This document shows, in pieces, positions 45,640-55,211 of a stretch of 64,000 bases of DNA. This stretch comes from Rhizobium binae (GTDB lineage: Bacteria; Pseudomonadota; Alphaproteobacteria; Rhizobiales; Rhizobiaceae). The notes under the pieces were generated by a model. It was not told the origin of the DNA, ran no database searches, and was given only the letters and a program-made list of their open reading frames with translations. The stretch's first letter is position 1. Each line of letters starts with the position of its first letter. The stretch spans positions 2,483,001 through 2,547,000 of the forward strand of contig NZ_CP071604.1 in assembly GCF_017357225.1 (NCBI RefSeq). Direction: 5' to 3'. The position numbers and the translations under genes are program-made.

Positions 45640-47550
45640 TTAGATCTGCGCGCCGCGCGCCTTGGTCGTTGCGTCGAAAGCCTTTTCGACATAGGCGTCG
45701 CGGCCGTAGACGTCGTCAAAATATTCCACGACGCCGTCCTTGTTCGGCCAAGCGGTGAAGTAGGACACGTAAACCGGGACCTTCTGAGGCACCTTCACCG
45801 CATGATTTTGTCCGGAGGCAATCTGTCTGGCGACATCGTCGACCGTCGTGCCGAGCACGGCAGCTGCCATTGCGCGCGGATTAGCAAGACGCACGCAGCC
45901 GTGGCTCAGCGCCCGCATGTCGCGCTTGAAGAAGCTCTTCGACGGCGTATCGTGCATGTAGATCGCGTGGCTGTTCGGGAACAGGATCTTCAGTTCGCCG
46001 AGGGCATTATCGCTGCTTGGCGGCTGACGCACCGAAACATTGGCGGTCGAGCCGTACCAGTCGACGCTGGACGAGGCGACGGCGTGGCCGTTCACTTCGA
46101 CCTCATAGCCGAGTTGATCGAGATAGTTTGGATCCGAGCGCAGCTTCGGCAGCATCTCGTTGATAATGATCGACTGCGGCACGCCCCAGAACGGGTTGAA
46201 CTCAACCGTCTCGATCTCATCGTCGAAGAAATAGGTCTGATTGTTCTTGCCGCCGACGACGACACGCATCGACAGCTGTTCCTTGCCGTCATTGTGGTAG
46301 TAGGCCATGTAGGCCGGCTGATTGATCATGACGTAGCGCGAACCCAGATCTTCCGGCAGCCAGCGCACCTGTTCCATGGCGACGACGAGCTTGTCGATCT
46401 TCGAGGTATTGGTGTCACCGCCGGTCATGGCGCGCACCGTCGCCTGGCCGATGACACCATCGGGCTTCAGGCCGTGCTCTTTCTGGAAGTCCTCGACCAT
46501 CGAGACGATGTCGGGCGAATAGTCGCTGCCCCCGGCGTAGGCTGCAAACGTCGCCGCATGATCGGTCTTCAGCGTCTCGGACCCGTGCTTCTGTAGGGCC
46601 TTGACGATGTTGGTGATCTCGGGCGAGCTGTCGCCGGGCTTCAGCAGGCCGCTCAGCGAAACGACAATCTGCTCCTCATTGCCTCCATCGTCGGCGCGAA
46701 GCTTGGCAAGCTCCGCCGTCAGCGCCTCGAACTGCAGACTATCTGGGGAGCGGCTGGCGATATAGGCGCCGGCATTGGGGCTCATGCGGGCAAGCTTGAG
46801 GACCGGAGCCAGATTGACCACCTTGCGCTGGAAATCGTGGTAGCCGGAAATCTTGTTCGGATCGATGCGGCCACGCACCGTATCCTGCACGAATGCAAGC
46901 ACCTTGGCAGAGAGTTCGAGTTCGAACTGGGTCAGCGCCCGGTCGCGGGCGGCGGGATCGGGGGTGGCCGGATCGATCACCGGCGCCTGGACCGCGTAAT
47001 CGGCAGGATCGAGACCGACGGCAGCCGCATCGGCAAGCGCTGCCATCGCCGACTTGGCGCGATCGTTGATCTGATTGGCCTCGACCCAGACGAGCGGATT
47101 GCTGCTATTGCTGTAATAGGCTTCAAGTGCCTTGGCCACATCGGCATTGGCGCGCACCTTGGCCTGCGTTAGGAAGCGGCGCTGTACTGCCGGTTCGGCG
47201 CTGGTATCGCCATTAGCTGAAATATCGGCGACCGCGCCGGTGACGATGGAATCGGCGAACTTGCTGGCATCGACGAACTGCAGCGTCTCGGGCTTATAGG
47301 TGTAGTAACGCGGACTGCTCACCTTCGGCAGCGCCGCTTCCGGATCAAGGCCGCCGAGCGAACCGCCATCGGCGCCACGCGGCACCGGCCGGCCGGGTGC
47401 CTGGTCCATGAAGATGGTGCTCTGGCTCCGCTGCCTGTCGCCGCGCAGCATATCCATCAGCGTATAGGCATGCGCGGGAGCGGCACTCATCACTGCTATG
47501 CCGCAGGAAATTGCCATTGCGGATACCGCGCTTTTAAAAACGAACGTCAT
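45640..47550 (-). CDS. Large L,D-transpeptidase (YcbB/LdtD type)
   Basis: A 636-residue periplasmic enzyme expected to make 3-3 crosslinks in peptidoglycan. A signal peptide ends near PAHAYT (residue 29). A helical scaffold domain spans about 115-330. A peptidoglycan-binding domain is marked by DIVSMVEDFQKEHGLKPDG and IGQATVRAMTGG. The YkuD catalytic domain at about 410-600 carries the His and Cys in IYMHDTPSKSFF and SHGCVRLANPRAMA. Rhizobia grow from the pole with much L,D-crosslinked wall, so a role in polar growth is plausible. The ATG at 47550 fits the signal peptide. Confidence 0.92.
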   Translation of the reverse strand: MTFVFKSAVSAMAISCGIAVMSAAPAHAYTLMDMLRGDRQRSQSTIFMDQAPGRPVPRGADGGSLGGLDPEAALPKVSSPRYYTYKPETLQFVDASKFADSIVTGAVADISANGDTSAEPAVQRRFLTQAKVRANADVAKALEAYYSNSSNPLVWVEANQINDRAKSAMAALADAAAVGLDPADYAVQAPVIDPATPDPAARDRALTQFELELSAKVLAFVQDTVRGRIDPNKISGYHDFQRKVVNLAPVLKLARMSPNAGAYIASRSPDSLQFEALTAELAKLRADDGGNEEQIVVSLSGLLKPGDSSPEITNIVKALQKHGSETLKTDHAATFAAYAGGSDYSPDIVSMVEDFQKEHGLKPDGVIGQATVRAMTGGDTNTSKIDKLVVAMEQVRWLPEDLGSRYVMINQPAYMAYYHNDGKEQLSMRVVVGGKNNQTYFFDDEIETVEFNPFWGVPQSIIINEMLPKLRSDPNYLDQLGYEVEVNGHAVASSSVDWYGSTANVSVRQPPSSDNALGELKILFPNSHAIYMHDTPSKSFFKRDMRALSHGCVRLANPRAMAAAVLGTTVDDVARQIASGQNHAVKVPQKVPVYVSYFTAWPNKDGVVEYFDDVYGRDAYVEKAFDATTKARGAQI

Positions 47551-47823
47551 ATATCTTCCAGTCCCGGTGTCATGCTGTTTTATCACGAGCACAAAGCTCA
47601 AGCTCAAATCCCGCGAAACTCAAGCAGCGTCCGGCTTCTTGATCAGAAACCGGCCTGCGCCGCCAGCGCCGGCGAACTCAATTTCATGTGAGGAGAATCC
47701 TGCACGGCGCCGCGCAGCAGTTCACACAAAATTATGAAATTATTAGTTAATTTTTTACTGAATTTTTCCCGGCAAACCAGTCTGGCAAAAACGAGCAGGC
47801 GCATAAAATCTCCAAAGTGGCGG

Positions 47824-47840
47824 AAAAGGCACGCCTTTTT
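47824..47840 (+). terminator. Intrinsic-terminator-like hairpin in the L,D-transpeptidase/fumC gap
   Basis: AAAAGG-CACG-CCTTTTT forms a short perfect stem with a T-run inside the 420-bp divergent gap 47551-47970. Neither adjacent gene ends here, so it could end a short non-coding transcript or be chance. The rest of the gap is AT-rich and shows no gene. Confidence 0.3.
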
Positions 47841-47970
47841 GCTGTCATAAATATGACTAACATATTCAACATTTTCGGCGAAGCCCGGTTTTCTTGCCCT
47901 GGTTTCCGACCTATAAGACCACATCTTTCGAAGATGCCAGAAAACAGCATGTAAAGGGGAGGCAAGAGCC

Positions 47971-49362
47971 ATGACCGCAACCCGCACCGAAACCGATACT
48001 TTTGGCCCCATCGATGTCGCCGCAGACCGATACTGGGGCGCCCAGGCCGAGCGTTCACTCGGCAATTTCAAGATCGGCTGGGAAAAGCAGCCGCTGTCGA
48101 TCGTGCGTGCGCTCGGCATTGTCAAGCAGGCGGCCGCCCGTGCCAACATGTCGCTCGGCCAGTTGGATCCTGCGCTTGGAAAAGCCATCATCGATGCCGC
48201 CCAGGAAGTGATCGACGGCAAGCTCGACGACCATTTTCCGCTGGTCGTCTGGCAGACTGGTTCCGGCACGCAGTCGAACATGAATGCCAACGAAGTGATC
48301 TCCAATCGTGCCATAGAAATGCTCGGCGGTGTCATGGGTTCCAAGAAGCCGGTGCACCCGAACGACCACGTTAACATGAGCCAGTCGTCGAACGACACCT
48401 ATCCCACGGCCATGCACATCGCCTGCGCCGAACGCATCGCCCATCACCTGCTGCCGGCGCTCAAGCACCTGCATGCCGCTCTCGACATGAAGGTCACGGA
48501 ATTCAGCCACATCATCAAGATCGGCCGCACCCATACCCAGGATGCGACCCCGCTGACCCTCGGCCAGGAATTCTCCGGTTACGCCGCCCAGGTCGGCTCA
48601 GCCATCAAGCGCATCGAGATGACCCTTCCCGGCCTCTGCGAACTCGCCCAGGGCGGCACGGCAGTCGGCACCGGCCTCAACGCGCCGGTGGGCTTTGCCG
48701 AGAAAGTGGCCGAAGAGATCGCCGCAATCACCGGCATGCCCTTCGTGACCGCGCCGAACAAGTTCGAGGCGCTCGCCTCGCATGACAGCATGGTCTTCTC
48801 TCATGGCGCCATCAATGCGGCTGCGGCAGCTCTGTTCAAGATCGCCAACGACATCCGCCTGCTCGGCTCCGGGCCACGCTCGGGCCTCGGCGAACTGGCA
48901 CTGCCGGAAAACGAGCCCGGCTCCTCGATCATGCCCGGCAAGGTCAACCCGACCCAGTGCGAAGCGCTGACCCAGATCTGCATTCATATCTTCGGCAATC
49001 ACGCCGCCCTGACCTTCGCCGACAGCCAGGGCCATTTTGAGCTCAACGTCTATAATCCGATGATGGCCTATAATTTCCTGCAGTCGGTACAACTGCTCGC
49101 CGACGCTGCCGTCTCCTTCACCGACAATTGCGTCGTCGGCATCGAGGCGCGCGAGGACAACATCAAGGCTGGCCTCGACCGCTCGCTGATGCTGGTGACA
49201 GCACTTGCCCCCAAGATCGGCTACGACGCGGCCGCAAAGATCGCCAAGACCGCCCACAAGAACGGCACAACACTGAAGGAAGAGGCCCTGGCCAGCGGCC
49301 TGGTGACGTCGGAGGAATATGACGCGATGGTACGTCCGGACACGATGCTCGGCCCGAAATAA
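47971..49362 (+). CDS. fumC: Fumarate hydratase, class II
   Basis: A 463-residue, iron-free, homotetrameric fumarase of the citrate cycle. Signatures are [63 protein letters not shown], and the superfamily hallmark [16 protein letters not shown] with the catalytic loop Ser. The ATG follows GGGGAGG. A class I fumarase is encoded next, 460 bp downstream. Confidence 0.96.
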   Translation: MTATRTETDTFGPIDVAADRYWGAQAERSLGNFKIGWEKQPLSIVRALGIVKQAAARANMSLGQLDPALGKAIIDAAQEVIDGKLDDHFPLVVWQTGSGTQSNMNANEVISNRAIEMLGGVMGSKKPVHPNDHVNMSQSSNDTYPTAMHIACAERIAHHLLPALKHLHAALDMKVTEFSHIIKIGRTHTQDATPLTLGQEFSGYAAQVGSAIKRIEMTLPGLCELAQGGTAVGTGLNAPVGFAEKVAEEIAAITGMPFVTAPNKFEALASHDSMVFSHGAINAAAAALFKIANDIRLLGSGPRSGLGELALPENEPGSSIMPGKVNPTQCEALTQICIHIFGNHAALTFADSQGHFELNVYNPMMAYNFLQSVQLLADAAVSFTDNCVVGIEAREDNIKAGLDRSLMLVTALAPKIGYDAAAKIAKTAHKNGTTLKEEALASGLVTSEEYDAMVRPDTMLGPK

Positions 49363-49390
49363 GACGGCTGAGTGGGTGCCGCCTCTCATC

Positions 49391-49456
49391 TTGCTCCCTC
49401 TTCTCCCCCTCCCGGGAGAAGGTGGCCCGAAGGGTCGGATGAGGGGGCCACACGGC
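49391..49456. repeat. Palindromic intergenic repeat of rhizobial REP type
   Basis: The core TTCTCCC...GGGAGAA (49401-49420) is followed by GGTGGCCCGAAGGGTCGGAT and a GAGGGGG that pairs with the upstream CCCTC. I recognise this pattern as a common intergenic repeat in Rhizobium genomes. It may also end the fumC transcript. The remainder of 49457-49822 has no supportable gene. Confidence 0.6.
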
Positions 49457-49822
49457 ACACCATTGATTGCTCTTCGCTTATGCTCAGCGCATTCGCGCCG
49501 TTGCCGCTACCCTCATCACCTCGCTTTTGCTCCGGCCCGACGGGGTCGAGTCAGAGGTTGGTAATGGAAGCCCCGGCAGATTAACGCTGCCGGGGAATAT
49601 GAACCGGACTCAAGCTAAAGGCAACCTGAAGTCGTCCTTTCGTGACAAATGTCGGTTTTCACCTGGCTTTCGCTCGCCTAACGCGCGTGACATGCCGACG
49701 GCAAAATGCGGCACGACATAGCCCCAACTCCAAACTCCGCCGCATGCAGATTGCTTTTGCCCGACAGGGGATTTAGATCGGTTCCAATCTAGCGACGCAC
49801 GCCCACCAGAAAGGTCACTTCG

Positions 49823-51430
49823 ATGGCTGACGATCTCTTTCCCCTTGGCAAGGATGCCACCCCCTATCGCAAGATCAGCAGCGATCATGTGTCGGTCGAT
49901 ACCTTCAAGGGCCAGGAGATCCTGACCGTCGAGCCGGAAGGCATCCGCCTGCTCGCCGAAACCGCCTTTGCCGACATCAACCACCTGCTGCGCCCCGGCC
50001 ATCTGAAGCAACTCGCCTCGATCCTCGACGACCCTGAGGCGACCGACAATGACCGCTTCGTCGCCTACGACCTCCTGAAGAATGCTAATATCGCCGCCGG
50101 AGGCGTACTGCCGATGTGCCAGGATACGGGCACGGCGATAATCATGGGCAAGAAGGGCCGCCGGGTCTGGACCGAAGGCGGCGATACGGCGGCACTCGCC
50201 CGCGGCGTCATGGATGCCTATGAGAAGAAGAACCTGCGTTATTCGCAGCTCGCGCCGGTCAAGATGTTCGAGGAGAAGAACACCAGGAACAACCTGCCGG
50301 CCCAGATCGATATCTATGAGGAAGGCACCGACGCCTACGAGTTCCTCTTCGTCGCCAAGGGCGGTGGCTCTGCCAACAAGACCTTTCTTTACCAAGGCAC
50401 GCCCTCGCTTCTGACCCATGACCGGATGATCGACTTCCTCAAGGAGAAGATCCTGACATTGGGTACGGCAGCCTGTCCCCCCTACCATCTGGCGATCGTC
50501 ATTGGCGGCACCTCGGCCGAGATGAACCTGAAAACGGTCAAGCTCGCCTCGACCCGTTATCTCGACGAACTGCCGACCGAGGGTTCAGAAAGCGGCCACG
50601 CCTTCCGCGACCTCGAGATGGAAAAGGAAATCCACAAGCTGACACAGCAGATGGGAGTCGGCGCCCAGTTCGGCGGCAAGTACTTCTGTCATGACGTGCG
50701 GGTCATCCGCCTGCCCCGCCACGGCGCCTCGCTGCCGATCGGCCTCGGCGTCTCCTGTTCCGCCGACCGCCAGGCCAAGGGCAAGATCACCCGCGACGGC
50801 ATCTTCATCGAACAGCTGGAAACCGATCCATCGAAATACATGCCCGAGATCGATGAGGCGAAGCTTTCGGAATCGACCGTCCATATCGACCTCAACCGGC
50901 CGATGGCCGAGGTGCTTGCCGAGCTGTCGCGGCATCCGGTCAAGACGCGCCTGTCGCTCACCGGGACGATCATCGTCGCCCGCGACCTCGCGCATGCCAA
51001 GATTCGCGAGCGTCTGGAAAAGGGCGAAGGCATGCCCGACTATCTGAAGAACCACCCAGTCTATTATGCCGGTCCGGCCAAGACGCCGGCCGGCTACGCT
51101 TCCGGCTCCTTCGGCCCGACGACGGCCGGCCGCATGGATAGCTACGTCGACCAGTTCCAGTCCTTCGGCGGCTCGATGGTGATGCTTGCCAAGGGCAATC
51201 GCTCGCGCGCCGTACGCGAGGCCTGCAAGAAACACGGCGGCTTCTACCTCGGCTCTATCGGCGGCCCCGCAGCTCGCCTCGCGCAGGACTGCATCCGCAA
51301 GGTCGAAGTTTTCGAATATCCCGAATTCGGCATGGAAGCGGTGTGGAAGATCGAGGTCGAAGACTTCCCCGCCTTCATCGTCATCGACGACAAGGGCAAT
51401 GATTTCTTCCAGGAATTGAACCTGGGGTGA
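49823..51430 (+). CDS. fumA: Fumarate hydratase, class I (4Fe-4S type)
   Basis: A 535-residue oxygen-sensitive iron-sulfur fumarase, unrelated to FumC. Motifs include [16 protein letters not shown] with one cluster Cys, [55 protein letters not shown] with a second Cys, and [19 protein letters not shown]. It catalyses the same hydration as FumC, so the cell can switch with iron and oxygen supply. It is followed by a hairpin at 51451-51484. Start ATG follows GAAAGG. Confidence 0.93.
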   Translation: MADDLFPLGKDATPYRKISSDHVSVDTFKGQEILTVEPEGIRLLAETAFADINHLLRPGHLKQLASILDDPEATDNDRFVAYDLLKNANIAAGGVLPMCQDTGTAIIMGKKGRRVWTEGGDTAALARGVMDAYEKKNLRYSQLAPVKMFEEKNTRNNLPAQIDIYEEGTDAYEFLFVAKGGGSANKTFLYQGTPSLLTHDRMIDFLKEKILTLGTAACPPYHLAIVIGGTSAEMNLKTVKLASTRYLDELPTEGSESGHAFRDLEMEKEIHKLTQQMGVGAQFGGKYFCHDVRVIRLPRHGASLPIGLGVSCSADRQAKGKITRDGIFIEQLETDPSKYMPEIDEAKLSESTVHIDLNRPMAEVLAELSRHPVKTRLSLTGTIIVARDLAHAKIRERLEKGEGMPDYLKNHPVYYAGPAKTPAGYASGSFGPTTAGRMDSYVDQFQSFGGSMVMLAKGNRSRAVREACKKHGGFYLGSIGGPAARLAQDCIRKVEVFEYPEFGMEAVWKIEVEDFPAFIVIDDKGNDFFQELNLG

Positions 51431-51450
51431 TCGCGGCAGGCTCGATGGCC

Positions 51451-51484
51451 GCGGGCGGACTTTTTACTGGATTGTCCCGCCCGC
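51451..51484 (+). terminator. Hairpin downstream of class I fumarase gene
   Basis: GCGGGCGGAC (51451-51460) pairs, with one bulge, with GTCCCGCCCGC (51474-51484). The T-run TTTTT is in the loop, not behind the stem, so it is an imperfect terminator candidate. Confidence 0.35.
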
Positions 51485-51647
51485 AATATCCGCAGCATTC
51501 ACCACATCGCCGTCATCCACCCTCGCCAGGATTTCCATCCGGAAAGCTCCGGCGAGAGCCGGTATAATCCAACAGCAAGGCGCCGGCGGCGAAGAGGGAG
51601 CGACTGCCATGATGCCGAAGAAAGTGTGACGCCACCTTTCTATAATC

Positions 51648-51800
51648 TTACGCCTGAAGATGCAGACTGCGACCGGCTCGGCCGTCAGAAAGTGTCATTG
51701 CAATATACTCGTTCTGAAATAGCCGGCGTCCACAACCAACTGTCGACAAGATGAATACGCAGTCCAGCACAAGAAGAACTGTAAGTCTTTCAAACATCAT
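51648..51800 (-). CDS. Doubtful small hydrophobic ORF
   Basis: A 50-codon frame opening MMFERLTVLLVLDCVFILST has one hydrophobic stretch and a basic tail (GRAGRSLHLQA). A GGGA lies just upstream. No family recognised. It is the only candidate in the 51485-51990 gap, which also has a perfect AT-rich palindrome GATTTTT-AATG-AAAAATC at 51839-51856. Confidence 0.25.
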   Translation of the reverse strand: MMFERLTVLLVLDCVFILSTVGCGRRLFQNEYIAMTLSDGRAGRSLHLQA

Positions 51801-51990
51801 TCCCGCGGAACGGGTACGCATTGTCTCGCCCAAAATACGATTTTTAATGAAAAATCATGAGGCTGCCGGAAGTATTGCTCCATCGTGAACTTGTCGCATG
51901 TAATCTTTGGTATATGTCGCTTTAATCTTTTCCCAAGAAATTTAAGCTAACAACTAAAATATTGCCATTGAATATGAGGAGTATCGCCGG

Positions 51991-53058
51991 ATGAACACGG
52001 CTGTCGCGCCTAAGGTGCAGGTTCCCGATGTCGCGGGCCAGATCACCTATGCCATGCGCTCGATGGGCGTTGCCCCGATACCCCGGAATTACGAACTCTT
52101 CTACGAGGCCTATATCGGCTCCAATCCTGCCCTTACCCGAGAACTTGCGGCCCTCGGCGCGCATGCCACGCAGGCCGAACTCGACACGCTCGGCGCGCAA
52201 TATTTCAACACGAACCCAGCCCGGGTCTTCGACGACGCCCATACCCGCATATCAGGCGAACTGGACGGATTGCTGCGAATCCTGAGGCAGGAGCAGAGCT
52301 CGCTCGAAAGCTATACCAGACTGCTGGGCGAGACCCACAAGCGCATCACCTCCAAGAGCAATGCAAGCGTCGAACTGATCGAAAACGCAATTGAACTATT
52401 AAGCCAGGCAACTGGCGATACCATGGCGCATGGCGAACGCACCGTCGAGGACGTCGTCCAGCGCTCTCAGGAGATGGATCAAGTCCGCAAGGAACTCGAC
52501 GAATACAAACGCATCGCCAATACCGACTCGCTGACGCGCCTTTCCAACCGCCGCGCCTTCGACGACCGCCTAGCCGCCGTCTTCAACAATCCAGGCATGC
52601 GGCCGGTGACGGCCCTGCTGCTCGCCGACATCGACAATTTCAAGAAAATCAACGACACCTACGGCCATCCCGTCGGCGACAAGATCCTCGCCACCGTCGC
52701 CTCCGTGATCCGCAGCAATGTTCGGCGCGACGTTTTCGTCGCCCGTGCCGGCGGTGAGGAATTCGCGCTGATCATCGAGGGCAACACAGCCGAGGAAGTG
52801 ACGGCGATCGCCGAGCGCATCCGCCGCACGCTGGAAACCACCCCTTTCAAAAACTCCCGCACACGGGTGAATTACGGCCCGATCACCGTGTCGATCGGCA
52901 TCTGCATGGCCTCTAATGCCGAGGATGCCGGCGAGCTTTACAGCAGGACCGATATTGCCCTTTATGGCGCAAAAAATGCCGGCCGCAACTGCATCGTCCT
53001 CTATCAGGACGGGATGCAAAAGGACTTCAGCAAGAGCTGGCTGATCTACAAAGCCTGA
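51991..53058 (+). CDS. Diguanylate cyclase (GGDEF domain)
   Basis: A 355-residue soluble protein. Residues about 15-170 form a helical N-terminal region (YAMRSMGVAPIPRNYELFYEA) seen ahead of GGDEF domains in many alphaproteobacteria, then a short coiled coil. The GGDEF domain at about 180-340 has DSLTRLSNRRAFDDRL, LADIDNFKKINDTYGHPVGD and the active FVARAGGEEFALI. The residue expected to be the I-site Asp is Val, so product inhibition may be absent. It makes c-di-GMP; no membrane anchor is present. Confidence 0.88.
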   Translation: MNTAVAPKVQVPDVAGQITYAMRSMGVAPIPRNYELFYEAYIGSNPALTRELAALGAHATQAELDTLGAQYFNTNPARVFDDAHTRISGELDGLLRILRQEQSSLESYTRLLGETHKRITSKSNASVELIENAIELLSQATGDTMAHGERTVEDVVQRSQEMDQVRKELDEYKRIANTDSLTRLSNRRAFDDRLAAVFNNPGMRPVTALLLADIDNFKKINDTYGHPVGDKILATVASVIRSNVRRDVFVARAGGEEFALIIEGNTAEEVTAIAERIRRTLETTPFKNSRTRVNYGPITVSIGICMASNAEDAGELYSRTDIALYGAKNAGRNCIVLYQDGMQKDFSKSWLIYKA

Positions 53059-53064
53059 CGGCTT

Positions 53065-53676
53065 TCACCACATCGTCTTCGCCGCGCGACCGGGCCATTC
53101 CCGGTCGTAGGTTTCCTGGTCGAAATCGCCGACGGCATCCTTCAGCATCTGACCCGGCGTCGGCAGGCCTGCCGGATCGGCGAAATGCTCGGCTTTCCAG
53201 AGTTCGGCCCGCATCACGGCGCGCGCGCACTGAAAATAAACCTCGTCGATCGAAATGACGACGACGGTGCGCGGATGTTTGCCGTCCATCTCGAAGCTCG
53301 AAAGCAGCGCCTCGTCGTCCGAGACGACACCGCGGCCGTTGATGCGCATCGTGGTGTTCGAGCCGGGGATCAGGAACATCAGAGCAAGCCTAGGATCACG
53401 CACGATGTTGGAAAGCGAATCGACGCGATTGTTGCCGCGCCAGTCCGGCAGATGCAGCGTTTCGTCGTCGACAACACGCACCACGCCGCCGAGATCGCCG
53501 CGCGGCGAACAGTCGAGGCCCTCCGGCCCGACGGTCGCAAGCGCGGCAAACGGCGAGATCTCGATCATCTGACGGTAAAGCGGCGTCAGCCGCTTGGTCA
53601 CCTTGTCGACCGAGGCCTGCGATAGTCCTGCGCCATAGATCGTATTGAGTTCTTCGATGTTGCTGATGATTTTCAT
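53065..53676 (-). CDS. Pyridoxamine 5'-phosphate oxidase-family FMN-binding protein
   Basis: A 203-residue split-barrel flavoprotein. Typical segments are PFAALATVGPEGLDCSPRGD, LHLPDWRGNNRVDSL and RLALMFLIPGSNTTMRINGR, then YFQCARAVMRAELW near the end. This subgroup (MSMEG_1061-like) is not the true PdxH; its substrate is unknown. The ATG at 53676 is chosen for domain fit. It converges with the diguanylate cyclase gene, 6 bp between stops, and follows the alpha/beta hydrolase gene on the same strand. Confidence 0.87.
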   Translation of the reverse strand: MKIISNIEELNTIYGAGLSQASVDKVTKRLTPLYRQMIEISPFAALATVGPEGLDCSPRGDLGGVVRVVDDETLHLPDWRGNNRVDSLSNIVRDPRLALMFLIPGSNTTMRINGRGVVSDDEALLSSFEMDGKHPRTVVVISIDEVYFQCARAVMRAELWKAEHFADPAGLPTPGQMLKDAVGDFDQETYDREWPGRAAKTMW

Positions 53677-53713
53677 GAGGCGTCCCGCCGCGGCTTGATC
53701 TTCGCGCCGGACG

Positions 53714-54694
53714 CTACAATGCCGCGCGCCGTGCCGGAAGCTCAAAAAACGGAATGATCTCCGCATCTTTTTTGATGTTTTCGTCGGAGACGTCTTGCTC
53801 GGGCCGACTGTCATCGAGAAACATCGCGATCGCCTCGAGAACCGGCGCGGCGCTCACGATGCGCCGATGCCCGAAACCATTGGCCCACAACAGCCGGACG
53901 CCTTCGCCTGCCGCCCCATAACGCCTGGCATGGGCCGGCGACACTTCCTTGTCGTCCTCTGCATGGATGACAAGCACCGGCAGGTCGAGCTTCCCCGCCG
54001 CCCCGGCCGCATCGAATTCCTCAAGTCTCCGACCGGTGACGCGATGAACTTCATTCTCAAGGGCTGTCTGTGCGGCCGGGCGAAGGCCAACCATGCGGCC
54101 GAAACCGGTAAACAGCCACCGCATCTCGCTCGGCGCGCCGACCAAGATCAGGCGCTCGACGTTGAGAGGTGCTGCATCGGGGAGCAGCCCCGACGCCGAG
54201 ACCATCAGCGCCGCGCCGCCGAAGGAATGGCCGATCGCCGCATCGAAAGCGCCGAACCGCGCCTCGGCCGCCAGGATCGTTTCTACAGCAAGCCGCATAT
54301 GCAGGAAGCGTCCACCGGCGCGCCCATGGCCGGGAAAATCGAGCGCGACCACCTCCGCACCGGTCGCCGCAAGCATCGAGACGACCTCGGCCATATATTC
54401 GGCACTTGAGCCCCAGCCATGCGCCACCAGGAAGCGCTTGCGTTTTCCCCGCGCCCCGCCATTCAGCCGATAGGCATGCGCTTTCGCCCCGCCGGCAAGC
54501 TTGAGGCGAAAGCGTTCGGCGCCGGCAAGCCGGGCCGCGCCCGCGGCATGCGCCGCCTTCGCTCTTGTTCCCTTCGGCCGCGGCGACGGTGTGCGGCAGA
54601 ACAGTCGGAACGCCGCTCTGCCGGCCAGATCCGGCGAAGCCGCCTGCAGAGCCGAAAAGCCGAGGCGGGTGACCTTCAGCGCAAAATTTGACAT
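53714..54694 (-). CDS. Alpha/beta hydrolase
   Basis: A 326-residue hydrolase. The oxyanion region FLVAHGWGSSAEYM and the nucleophile elbow AIGHSFGGAAL (GHSFG) are present; the acid is in VLVIHAEDDKEVS and the His in GFGHRRIV. The substrate, probably an ester or lipid, is unknown. The ATG at 54694 is used; an 18-codon extension would cross the divergent promoter. It is divergent from a marR gene over a perfect palindrome, so it is probably that regulator's target. The PPOX gene may follow in the same transcript. Confidence 0.88.
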   Translation of the reverse strand: MSNFALKVTRLGFSALQAASPDLAGRAAFRLFCRTPSPRPKGTRAKAAHAAGAARLAGAERFRLKLAGGAKAHAYRLNGGARGKRKRFLVAHGWGSSAEYMAEVVSMLAATGAEVVALDFPGHGRAGGRFLHMRLAVETILAAEARFGAFDAAIGHSFGGAALMVSASGLLPDAAPLNVERLILVGAPSEMRWLFTGFGRMVGLRPAAQTALENEVHRVTGRRLEEFDAAGAAGKLDLPVLVIHAEDDKEVSPAHARRYGAAGEGVRLLWANGFGHRRIVSAAPVLEAIAMFLDDSRPEQDVSDENIKKDAEIIPFFELPARRAAL

Positions 54695-54711
54695 AGTGAG
54701 AATCCAAATAC

Positions 54712-54727
54712 TGTTCAACACTGAACA
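54712..54727. promoter_or_regulatory. Candidate MarR operator (TGTTCA-N4-TGAACA)
   Basis: A perfect 16-bp inverted repeat, TGTTCAACACTGAACA, lies in the 46-bp gap between the divergent hydrolase (start 54694) and marR (start 54741) genes. MarR-family dimers bind such palindromes, so it may control both genes. Confidence 0.6.
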
Positions 54728-54740
54728 AAAAAGTGCAACG

Positions 54741-55208
54741 ATGAACAAAAATCAATCCCTGCCCTGGGATCATCCGCGTTTTCGCAGCTGGATCGCGGTG
54801 GCGCGCGCCTGCCAGCTGATGCAGCAGTCTCTGACCCGCTCGCTTGCCGATCTCGACATCAAGCCGCCGCACCTCGACATTCTCGTCAATCTCTATCGTT
54901 TCGAAGGCATTTCGCAGCAGGAGCTGGCCCGCAAGCTGCTCGTCGGCCGCTCCAACATGAGCATGCTCCTGCCGCAGATGGAAAAACGCGACCTGATCGA
55001 GCGGCGCGGAGACGCGCGCGACAAGCGCGTGCTGCGCCTCTACCTCACCATGGAGGGCCGCAGGCTGACCGAAGCGGCGATGGCGATCCAGACCGACCTC
55101 ATCGAACGCACGCTCTCCGACGAGCCGATCGAGCAGTGCATGGCGACCGCCACCTCAATGGAGCGGATCATCGGCGTACTGCTACAGGACCTCAGGGACG
55201 AGGACTGA
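54741..55208 (+). CDS. MarR-family transcriptional regulator
   Basis: A 155-residue winged-helix repressor. ISQQELARKLLVGRSNMSML is the recognition region and LIERRGDARDKRVLRLYLT the wing with the conserved D-x-R. It probably represses itself and the divergent alpha/beta hydrolase through the palindrome between them; the ligand may be a hydrolase substrate. Its stop is 3 bp from the stop of the convergent ltrA gene. Confidence 0.9.
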   Translation: MNKNQSLPWDHPRFRSWIAVARACQLMQQSLTRSLADLDIKPPHLDILVNLYRFEGISQQELARKLLVGRSNMSMLLPQMEKRDLIERRGDARDKRVLRLYLTMEGRRLTEAAMAIQTDLIERTLSDEPIEQCMATATSMERIIGVLLQDLRDED

Positions 55209-55211
55209 CAT

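Noticed and set aside
49610..50488. 292-codon minus-strand frame opposite the class I fumarase gene
   Set aside because: Shadow frame; the plus-strand fumarase has all cluster and active-site motifs.
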